From IMG/VR virus record IMGVR_UViG_3300006919_000317, positions 1-28,055 of that record: a stretch of DNA of 28,055 nt; one strand, written 5' to 3'. This document shows, piece by piece, positions 7,182-14,093 of this stretch; positions within the stretch are counted from its first letter, which is position 1, and every line of letters starts with the position of its first letter. Made by a program: the position numbers and the translations under genes. Source of the DNA: a virus. The notes under the pieces are model-generated. The model saw only the letters and a list, made by a program, of their open reading frames with translations, had not been told where the DNA came from and did no database searches.

Positions 7182-8087
7182 ATGGTAAGCTCAATTAATG
7201 AAAACAACCCAATAGCAGGTAGTCCTACGACTCAATCTGTTAGGGATAATTTTGGTGCAGCAAAAGATGAAATTAACAAGATGCTACGCATGGGTGAAGA
7301 TGTTGTAGTTACAACTTCCCCTAGTGTTAATACATATATTGCAGATTTTTCTAATAACGTTACGTTAGCAGAGGGTCTAAGGATTTGTGTTAGAGCCAAT
7401 ACTGCAAACACTACAGGTACTACTACTTTAAACGTAGATGGCACTGGTGCAAGACCTGTTGTAAATGTTGATGGAAGTAATTTGATAGGTGGTCAGATAG
7501 GGGGTGCAACTCATTATTTAGATTTAATGTATAATGCTTCAACTCAAAATTGGACACTATTAAACCCTAAAACAATAGAAGCTGACAGACTTTCTACAAC
7601 TAGGAATATTCAATTAACAGGTAGTATTACAGGTAATGCAGACTTTGATGGTTCAGGTAATATTAGCATTGCTACTACTACTACAAACCAAGTGGGCTTA
7701 ACAGCGTACCCTGTAGGTGCTATATACATTTCTACAAGTGGTGCAAATCCATCAACAATTTTTGGTGGATCGTGGACTGCGTATGCTGCAGGTAGGGTTC
7801 TTGTTGGTGTTAATCCTGCTGATTCTGATTTTAATGCTGCAAATAAGTCTGGTGGTAGTAAGACACATACACTTACTACAAATGAAATGCCTTCGCACAC
7901 TCACATTCATACGGTTAGGACAGGTCGTAGCTTTAGTTCTTCAACGGGATCTGCGCCCATTGTTCAGGGCAGTAACTCCACAGAGTTAGACTCAGACCCT
8001 GAGACAACATCAAGTACAGGTGGTGGTGCAGCGCACAATAACCTTCAACCTTACATGACAGTATATATGTGGAAACGTACTGCATAG
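7182..8087 (+). CDS. Tail-tip / fibre protein with phage collar-like C-terminal domain
   Basis: Tail fibre or tail-tip protein of 301 residues. The N-terminal part (1-60, NENNPIAGSPTTQSVRDNF) resembles the start of podovirus fibre proteins, and the middle is beta-rich. The C-terminal domain (about 172-301) has the collar/tail-tip signature: YPVGAIYISTSG, then FGGSWTAYAAGRVLVGV, a His-rich segment (SHTHIHTV) and the closing NNLQPYMTVYMWKR. In T4 gp12-like tips such HxH motifs bind metal at the trimer axis, so this is likely a trimeric, metal-organised receptor-binding tip; metal binding here is inference. A good RBS (AGGAGAATAAA) precedes the ATG. It opens the tail-protein block after the holin. 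Confidence 0.75.
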   Translation: MVSSINENNPIAGSPTTQSVRDNFGAAKDEINKMLRMGEDVVVTTSPSVNTYIADFSNNVTLAEGLRICVRANTANTTGTTTLNVDGTGARPVVNVDGSNLIGGQIGGATHYLDLMYNASTQNWTLLNPKTIEADRLSTTRNIQLTGSITGNADFDGSGNISIATTTTNQVGLTAYPVGAIYISTSGANPSTIFGGSWTAYAAGRVLVGVNPADSDFNAANKSGGSKTHTLTTNEMPSHTHIHTVRTGRSFSSSTGSAPIVQGSNSTELDSDPETTSSTGGGAAHNNLQPYMTVYMWKRTA

Positions 8088-8097
8088 GAGATAATAT

Positions 8098-9855
8098 ATG
8101 TCAACTTCACCAAGAAGTCCTCGTGGGTTTTTCCCAGCGGACTTATCACCTTTGTTACCATCTGGGTGGCAAACAAATAAATTTGATGCAAGCATTCCTT
8201 TCTGGGAAGAAGTTGATGGCGTTCAATTTACTGAATCATCTATTAAACCTAGACGAGGAAGATTTGTAGGTTTTAATACTATTAGTGATAAACCTATACG
8301 TGGTATTATAACTATGGAAGAGTTTGATACTAGAGTGTGGTATATAGGAGATACTAATAAACTTTATAGGATTAGAGAAGATGATTTTATTAGTGGCCTA
8401 GTAGAAGTAGGGTCTGGTTACGGTTTGGTTGAAGTAGCAGGTAGCACGTTCTGGGACAATAGTACTTCTGTTTGGGATAATGGAAGCTCTTCTTGGGACT
8501 TAGGTATCACTCAATCATCTCTATGGTCTTTAGTTAATTTTGGTTCTTGGGTTGTAGCTGCAGACAACACAGGTCCTTTGCAAATTAAAAAGAACCATGA
8601 AACATTTGCTGATTTACAAAACGGAAAAGTATCGGGGATAGTGATAACAAATGATACTGCTAGTGGTTATAATGTTGGAGATACTTTAACTTTTACTGGG
8701 GGTACAGGAAGCAACTTAGAAGCAGAGATAACAGAGATATCATTAAATAAAGTAACTAGAGTAAAGATAACAAATTACGGATCAGCTTACACTAATGGTG
8801 ATACTTTAACTGCTACTTCAGGTTCATTTGAATGCACTGTTCAAGTTAGCAACTGTCCGTTTACTAGGGTTAAAGCAGTAGATAAATCAGGACCACATAT
8901 CCTTGCAATTAACTACGATAAAGAAGGTGGAACCCATCACCCCCATGATGTAGCATGGTGTTCTGCAGATAACCCTGATGATTGGATTGCATCTTCAACT
9001 AACTCTGCGGGTAGTCTAACTTTACGTGAAGCTAACTCAGAGCTTAGATGCATTGTTCCTTTAGGTGAGTCTAAAGCTATTTACACTGATGATCAAATGT
9101 TTATACTTACTTATACAGGTGATCCATTTTACTTTGGGTATCAAACAGCAATGACATCTGGTGTAGGTGCAGTATCTCCTAAGTCAGTAGTTTCTGTAGA
9201 CAGACTTAACTATGGTCTTTCTAAAAAGGGACTGTTTATGACAGATGGTAACTCTGTTACTATACTTGGAGAAAAGGAAGGTATTAATCAATACATTAAA
9301 GACAACATTTCTTTAAACCAATATGGCTTGGTAAACGCATTTCATAGTAAAAATAACAATGAAGTTGTATGGAACCTACCCTTAGAAGATACTAAGTGTA
9401 ATACGGAAATTATATATAACTATAAGACAGGTGTGTTTAGCAAAAGAACAAGAGATAACAGTGCAGTTGCTGAAGCTGGTGTATTTGAGTTTGCAACATC
9501 AGGCACTTCTGATGGGTATATTAACTTTGAAGAGTTTTCAGAAGATGATCGCTATGTTTATGCTCTTACTAAGGCTCACGATTTAGGAGACCCTTATGCA
9601 ATTAAAGAAATAACTAGTATTAGGGTTGGTAAAATAGGTAATTCAAATCCTAAAATTGAAATAGGTTGGGCTAACAAAATAGACGATGCTCCTACTTTTA
9701 ATGTTGAAGATAGTTTTTATGCTAACGAAGAATATAAAGAGTATAACATAAGAACTTCAGGAAGATATTTATTTTTAAAAATAAGCTCTGAAGATTCTCA
9801 TATATGGGAAATTTTTAATATAGTAATAAAAGGAAGAACGAGAGGATTCAGATAA
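8098..9855 (+). CDS. Tail nozzle / P22 gp10-like protein
   Basis: Large beta-rich protein of 585 residues, probably the nozzle or tail-stabilisation component at the end of the short tail. The pattern of repeating blade-like strands (RGRFVGFNT, VWYIGDTNKLYRI, SWVVAADNTG), the segment DVAWCSADNPDDWIAS, and then YTGDPFYFGYQTA...GVGAVSPKS and GLFMTDGNSVTILGE match what I know of P22 gp10 and related phage proteins. Residues about 178-243 look like an insertion with two copies of a (S)GYxVGDTLT/YTNGDTLT beta repeat. The start has a good RBS (TAGGAG), and the stop overlaps the next ATG by one base. T7 gp12-like is an alternative family assignment; both have the same functional position. Confidence 0.65.
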   Translation: MSTSPRSPRGFFPADLSPLLPSGWQTNKFDASIPFWEEVDGVQFTESSIKPRRGRFVGFNTISDKPIRGIITMEEFDTRVWYIGDTNKLYRIREDDFISGLVEVGSGYGLVEVAGSTFWDNSTSVWDNGSSSWDLGITQSSLWSLVNFGSWVVAADNTGPLQIKKNHETFADLQNGKVSGIVITNDTASGYNVGDTLTFTGGTGSNLEAEITEISLNKVTRVKITNYGSAYTNGDTLTATSGSFECTVQVSNCPFTRVKAVDKSGPHILAINYDKEGGTHHPHDVAWCSADNPDDWIASSTNSAGSLTLREANSELRCIVPLGESKAIYTDDQMFILTYTGDPFYFGYQTAMTSGVGAVSPKSVVSVDRLNYGLSKKGLFMTDGNSVTILGEKEGINQYIKDNISLNQYGLVNAFHSKNNNEVVWNLPLEDTKCNTEIIYNYKTGVFSKRTRDNSAVAEAGVFEFATSGTSDGYINFEEFSEDDRYVYALTKAHDLGDPYAIKEITSIRVGKIGNSNPKIEIGWANKIDDAPTFNVEDSFYANEEYKEYNIRTSGRYLFLKISSEDSHIWEIFNIVIKGRTRGFR

Positions 9856-11402
9856 TGTTACCAGTTAAGTATGATGCTAAGGCTACTCAAAGGGCAATTA
9901 ACCTTTTAGACCAACAAGTAAGTTCTTTGTCTGTTAGCTTTGAAGATCTTAAAACTACAGTAGATGCTATACCAACAAATGTTACTCAGTTTGCTGCAGA
10001 CATTGCAGCTAACACTGCAGATATAGCAACTAACACTAACAGTATATCTAACCTAAGCACTACAGTGGGTACACATTCAGCTGCTGTGGCAACAGTAACT
10101 GCTAACTCAGCAAACTGGAATACCGCTTATGGGTGGGGAGATCATAGCACTGCAGGGTACCTTACATCATACACTGAAACTGATCCTATATTTTCTGCTC
10201 ATGCAGCTTCAGGTATAACAGCTACTAAGATTTCTAACTGGGATACAGCTTATGGCTGGGGAGATCATGGTAGTGTAGGTTACCTAACTAGCCATCAGGA
10301 TATCTCAGGTAAAGCAGACACAGCAGGTGATACATTTACTGGTGATGTCATTATTAGCGGCACGAATAACCTCACAGTTGGCGAGCTGCACTCTATCACT
10401 GGGACTGGTGAAAGGAATGTCATAAGTGGATATGAAAATACTGTGTCTGGCAGCAACAACAACGTATCTGGGCAAGACAATACTGTTGGCGGATTTGTAG
10501 GGGTAACGACAGGCTACCAAAACACTGTAAGCTCATCTGCGGACAGGGGGATTACAGGTGGATATAGCAACACAGTTTATGGGGCAAACAGTTTAATCGT
10601 AGGCAACAGCAACTCTTTAGGTTCTGTTGCTAATAACTGTGTTGCTGGTGGGTATAACAACTCTATCAACGGCAGCCATTGTCTTTCTGTCGGCTATCAA
10701 TGTCAAGTAGGCTCGGCTACACAATGGTTTTCTACTGCATTAGGGTATCAAACAAGAGCACTTGCAAACACCGCATTCTCAGGTGGCAGAGCGTGGTATG
10801 ACGGCGGAACAAAATACACTCAAGTAGATGCAGATGCAGGCTTTGCTTATGGTAGTGCAACTCATGTGTACGACAACGCCCCTAGTAGTGTAGCTTTGGG
10901 AACATTGACACAATGTGGTGAACCCCCTGCTAGTGGTCGACCTACTGCGTCACAATCTATGGCTATAGGGTACAAATCTAAAGCGTATAGAGATAATAGT
11001 TTTGCAGGTGGAAACCAAAGTTACTCCTTTGGGGATACATCGTTTTCATTTGGTAATGGTGCTGTCGCTAGTAATGGGTTTTCTAACATTGCATTGGGAC
11101 GAGGGATTACAACACCTGTTAGTGGTAGCTCTGCAACAACTATTGGCGCTGTTAGCGTTGGACAATGGAACGATTACAATGTGACAACAGAACAACACTT
11201 TAGTGTAGGAACAGGTACAGCTGACGGTGCACGTTATACATCTATGTATGTTGGTCCACGTTCCAGTGCTGTTAGTGGTATAGTTATGCAAGCTCTTAAA
11301 GATACACCTAGTTACAACACAGATAATGCGGCAGGATTAGCTGGCGTACCTATAGGTGGTTTATACAGATATTCAAGTTACATAAGAATAAGGATGACAT
11401 AA
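9855..11402 (+). CDS. Trimeric tail fibre with YadA-like head repeats
   Basis: Tail fibre of 515 residues. An N-terminal coiled-coil-like region (about 15-85) is followed by two copies of a known phage-fibre repeat centred on AYGWGDH (residues 91-97 and 132-138, each followed by GYLTS). Residues about 185-300 contain repeating SG-Y-NTVSG/NNNVSG motifs resembling the left-handed parallel beta-roll of YadA-type trimeric adhesin heads. The C-terminal end (AAGLAGVPIGGLYRYSSYIR) is the closing motif found on many marine-phage fibre proteins. It is likely trimeric, attached to the tail and involved in adsorption. Both ends are coupled to neighbours by one-base overlaps. No auto-proteolytic chaperone domain is visible. 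Confidence 0.75.
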   Translation: MLPVKYDAKATQRAINLLDQQVSSLSVSFEDLKTTVDAIPTNVTQFAADIAANTADIATNTNSISNLSTTVGTHSAAVATVTANSANWNTAYGWGDHSTAGYLTSYTETDPIFSAHAASGITATKISNWDTAYGWGDHGSVGYLTSHQDISGKADTAGDTFTGDVIISGTNNLTVGELHSITGTGERNVISGYENTVSGSNNNVSGQDNTVGGFVGVTTGYQNTVSSSADRGITGGYSNTVYGANSLIVGNSNSLGSVANNCVAGGYNNSINGSHCLSVGYQCQVGSATQWFSTALGYQTRALANTAFSGGRAWYDGGTKYTQVDADAGFAYGSATHVYDNAPSSVALGTLTQCGEPPASGRPTASQSMAIGYKSKAYRDNSFAGGNQSYSFGDTSFSFGNGAVASNGFSNIALGRGITTPVSGSSATTIGAVSVGQWNDYNVTTEQHFSVGTGTADGARYTSMYVGPRSSAVSGIVMQALKDTPSYNTDNAAGLAGVPIGGLYRYSSYIRIRMT

Positions 11403-11734
11403 TGGCTGTTACATGGGATATTAAAGAAATAAAAGCTAATGATAGTGGTGGTATTACTTACGTCCTTTATTTTGCATGGGACGAAGAAGTTACAGGTGAG
11501 GGCTTAAACTCTAGAAGCTACCACGGTTATTATGATGCGTTTGTAGAGTACACTCCTGATGAAACTGCAGAAGGTTATACAAACTTTAATGACTTAACAA
11601 AAGAGCAAGTAATAGGTTGGGTCAAAGAAACACTTGGTAGTGATATGGTAGATACAATTGAAGCTGCTATAGCTACTCAAATAGAAGATAAGAAGCAATT
11701 ACAAGGTCCTATGGATTTCCCTTGGGATTCTTAA
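11402..11734 (+). CDS. Small conserved phage protein, tail operon
   Basis: Protein of 110 residues, predicted to be a beta-rich domain (MAVTWDIKEIKANDSGGITY) followed by a helical C-terminus (NDLTKEQVIGWVKETLGSDM, then AAIATQIEDKK) and a short PWDS end. The pattern WDIxxx...LTxxxVIGWVKxxLG...IEAxIxxQIxxxK is familiar from small proteins encoded next to podovirus fibres and virion genes, which I recall as a DUF with no known function. The role is probably structural or in fibre assembly. It is coupled to the fibre gene by a one-base overlap, and 18 bases separate it from the next gene, one of the larger gaps in this operon. Confidence 0.6.
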   Translation: MAVTWDIKEIKANDSGGITYVLYFAWDEEVTGEGLNSRSYHGYYDAFVEYTPDETAEGYTNFNDLTKEQVIGWVKETLGSDMVDTIEAAIATQIEDKKQLQGPMDFPWDS

Positions 11735-11752
11735 TATAAACTGGAGGACTAT

Positions 11753-12205
11753 ATGCTTTGCATGTGGACACGAGAACACTTTAAAGATATACCTGTATCA
11801 ACTATAGAGCACATTGAGTCTGCCCTAAGGTTTTCTTATGGGGAGCGTGAGGTACGGGACATCATAAAAGAATTAATTGATGGTAGTAAACAAATATGGT
11901 TAGGTACTCTTGATAATGAGTTTGTTGCTACGGTAATTACTCAGATAATAGATTACCCTAAAAAGAAAACGTGTGAGATTTGTTACATGGGAGGTAGGGC
12001 TGGTACAGGTGTACTTAATGCTTTGGGTCATATAGAGTCTGTAGAAGACTGGGCTATAGCAAATGGATGTGATGACATACAAGTATTTGGCAGAAGGGGC
12101 TGGCTTAAAGCCTTAAAGAAACATGGGTATTCAAGTAGATATACTATTATAGGTAAAGACTTGAAAACCAACAAAGATAATAAAGGATCTAATAATGAAA
12201 CTTAA
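11753..12205 (+). CDS. GNAT-fold-like internal virion protein (T7 gp13-like)
   Basis: Protein of 150 residues with a pattern like a degenerate GNAT acetyltransferase fold: IWLGTLDNEFVATVITQII (beta2-beta4 hairpin region, about 48-66), a helix-containing middle (LGHIESVEDWAIANG) and the closing IQVFGRRGWLKALKKHGYSS segment (about 108-128). In T7, gp13 has a comparable GNAT-like plan, sits just before gp14-16 and is needed for virion assembly. The gene order here supports a gp13-like role, and a catalytically active acetyltransferase is not indicated. Translation starts at the ATG at 11753, which has GGAGG 5 bases upstream. The end overlaps the next gene by 11 bases. Confidence 0.6.
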   Translation: MLCMWTREHFKDIPVSTIEHIESALRFSYGEREVRDIIKELIDGSKQIWLGTLDNEFVATVITQIIDYPKKKTCEICYMGGRAGTGVLNALGHIESVEDWAIANGCDDIQVFGRRGWLKALKKHGYSSRYTIIGKDLKTNKDNKGSNNET

Positions 12206-13007
12206 AGGTAAACGGTCTCAACTAGGGGCTAACTATGATGAATCTATAGGGTGCTTTACAGATAACTATATGATTCAATGCAAAGGCGGTGGAGGATCAT
12301 CAACTACAACTTCAGAGCCATCAGAAGAGCAAAGAGCAATATTAAATAAACAGCTAGGCTATGCTGAGCAGATGGAACAATTAGGGCCTATGGAGTATTA
12401 TGGGGGTCAAACTGTTGCAGACCCTAATCAATACACCTATGCAGGTTTATCTGGTCAAGCTGGAGCTGCTGGGGCTGCTGGTGAAATAGGTCAATCAGCT
12501 ATGGATAGGTTTCGATCAGCTATGGCGTATGATCCGTTAGATGATCCTCAAACAGAAAAGTATTTACAAGCAGTCACTCAACCATTAACAGATCAATTTT
12601 ACGAAGAAACTCTTCCAGGTATCGGATCAGCTGCAGTTAAAGGTGGAGCATTTGGTGGCGATAGAGCTGCACTGTTAGAGGCAGAAGCCACAGGAGATTA
12701 CGTGGGAGCTATGGCAGGCGCAAGATCGCAGGCACTACAAGATATTGTTACTTCTAATAGACAACTACAAGCAGATATGATGAGACAAGTACCTACGTTA
12801 CAAGATGCTGCGTTACAACCAAGTCAAATATTAAGAGATGTTGGTGCTGGATACGAAGGTATAGAACAAGGACTAATAGATGCTGATAGAGAACGATTTG
12901 AATTTGAACAACAAGCTCCAAGAGATGTGTATAGAGATGCTTCAGAGATGCTCGGTGGTATTAACTTTGGTAGTGTACAGAAAACAGTCCAATCGGGTGG
13001 TAAATAA
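12195..13007 (+). CDS. Virion protein, probable ejection/assembly component
   Basis: Protein of 270 residues. The N-terminal segment runs to about residue 36, followed by KGGGGSSTTTSEPSEEQ and a helix-rich body (about 50-250) with ALRDIL-like helices such as FYEETLPGIGSAAVKGGAFG. That sequence motif (poly-Gly/Ser start, then LP.I.S.A...GAFGG.R) is one I recognise from podovirus virion proteins near the ejection cassette. It is long for gp14 of T7 (196 aa), and the gene at 13503 is a better gp14 candidate. An internal Met at codon 26 (12270) lacks an RBS, so the upstream start is kept. No signal peptide or TM is seen. Confidence 0.55.
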   Translation: MKLKGKRSQLGANYDESIGCFTDNYMIQCKGGGGSSTTTSEPSEEQRAILNKQLGYAEQMEQLGPMEYYGGQTVADPNQYTYAGLSGQAGAAGAAGEIGQSAMDRFRSAMAYDPLDDPQTEKYLQAVTQPLTDQFYEETLPGIGSAAVKGGAFGGDRAALLEAEATGDYVGAMAGARSQALQDIVTSNRQLQADMMRQVPTLQDAALQPSQILRDVGAGYEGIEQGLIDADRERFEFEQQAPRDVYRDASEMLGGINFGSVQKTVQSGGK

Positions 13008-13020
13008 ATAGGATAATAAT

Positions 13021-13506
13021 ATGACAACAGATTTAAAGCTGAAGGCAAGTGTTTCTTATTTAGAAGAAGCCCTTAAGGACGCTATGGAATCTGGTAAGGT
13101 TGAAGATAATATGGACCAAACAGGTCTTAATCATTACTTTACAGATCCCATAGAGGACTTTAATGATCTGTGCTTGTATGGCAGGGAGCTAAGCGTACCT
13201 AAGGGTATGGTAATTACAGGCGCATTACATAGACACCCTCATATTATAACACTGGTAAAGGGTAAGATGTCTGTTGTATCAGAACAAGGACGTAAGGTAA
13301 TAACAGCTCCCAGTACTTGGGCCGCACCTGCTGGTTCTAAAAGAGCATTCTATGCAATAGAAGATTCAGTTATTCTTAACGTGCATATAACAACAATTAA
13401 AAGTGAAGAAAATCTAGATGAACTAGAGGAGGAGGTAACTGCTCCTTCATATTCTTCTATTGGTCTTGAAGAGCCAAACTATAAATTATTAGGAGTAGAC
13501 GTATGA
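13021..13506 (+). CDS. Cupin-like domain protein within virion cassette
   Basis: Protein of 161 residues with a single cupin (double-stranded beta-helix) domain at about 50-130. Signatures are VPKGMVITGALHRHPHIITL, with H70, H72 and H74 as possible metal ligands, the turn VKGKMSVVSEQGRKV, and the second motif TWAAPAGSKRAFYAIEDSVI ending in NVH (H122). The C-terminal 35 residues are acidic (NLDELEEEV) and short. Cupins can be enzymes or structural sugar/metal binders. In a set of ejection genes a structural or assembly role, or a metabolite-binding protein, seems as likely as catalysis. The canonical first-motif Glu is not obvious. The stop overlaps the next ATG by 4 bases. Confidence 0.65.
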   Translation: MTTDLKLKASVSYLEEALKDAMESGKVEDNMDQTGLNHYFTDPIEDFNDLCLYGRELSVPKGMVITGALHRHPHIITLVKGKMSVVSEQGRKVITAPSTWAAPAGSKRAFYAIEDSVILNVHITTIKSEENLDELEEEVTAPSYSSIGLEEPNYKLLGVDV

Positions 13507-14084
13507 GTTTCGCAACATTAGCAACAATGGCATTAGGTGGGGCTGCACTAGGGGCGCTAGCTAATCCAGAAGATAGAGAAAAAGGAGCACTAATAGGTTT
13601 AGGTCTTGGTGCAATGGGGCCTCTTGCAGGTATGGCAGGTATTGGTGGAGGCGGTGTACTTGGTACTAGCCTTGGGGCTGGTATAGGGACTGGTGCAGGA
13701 GCGGGAGCTGGAGCTGCAACAGTTACAAAAGCTAGTGCTCCTATAGTTGAGCAAGGTATGACTACTGCTGCACTTAATGCTAACGCAGGTAACCTTGCTG
13801 CACAACAAGCCTTAACTACTGGGGTTGGTGAAGTAGCTGCTGCAGAAGGAACTAAAGCTACACTAGGTAGTAAGCTTGGTGGGTTTATGAAAGATGCTGC
13901 ACCTGGTATGGGAGTAGCAGCATTACAATCTGCAATGGCACCCAAACCAGGAGTTAGAGGGTCTACACCCCAAGACCTTTCATTACCCGTAAGTCAACGA
14001 CAAAGAGTAAACCCATACGAAAGATCACTTGTAAATATGCAGACTCGTATGCAACAAAAGAGACAACCACGTAGGTTTGTTTAA
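13503..14084 (+). CDS. Gly/Ala-rich internal virion protein (T7 gp14-like)
   Basis: Protein of 193 residues (T7 gp14 has 196). The N-terminal region (about 8-75) is very rich in Gly and Ala with glycine-zipper spacing (GGAALGALANP, GLGLGAMGPLAGMAG, LGAGIGTGAGAG), suited to helix packing within a membrane. The C-terminal part (about 150-193) is polar and Arg/Gln-rich (QTRMQQKRQPRRFV). In T7, gp14 inserts in the outer membrane during DNA ejection to form the pore for gp15/gp16. Position directly before two large ejection proteins, length and composition make this the best gp14 counterpart. It is identified by composition and context rather than by sequence similarity. Confidence 0.6.
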   Translation: MSFATLATMALGGAALGALANPEDREKGALIGLGLGAMGPLAGMAGIGGGGVLGTSLGAGIGTGAGAGAGAATVTKASAPIVEQGMTTAALNANAGNLAAQQALTTGVGEVAAAEGTKATLGSKLGGFMKDAAPGMGVAALQSAMAPKPGVRGSTPQDLSLPVSQRQRVNPYERSLVNMQTRMQQKRQPRRFV

Positions 14085-14093
14085 GGAGGCAAT

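Noticed and set aside
11753-12205. Active GNAT acetyltransferase
   Set aside because: The acetyl-CoA-binding Q/RxxGxG/A signature is not clear, and the position fits a gp13-like assembly protein better.
13457-13945. Minus-strand open frame of 162 codons rich in Pro/Ala
   Set aside because: It is the complement of the Gly/Ala-rich gp14-like gene; GC-rich Gly/Ala codons read backwards as Pro/Ala and avoid stops. No RBS or operon context on that strand.
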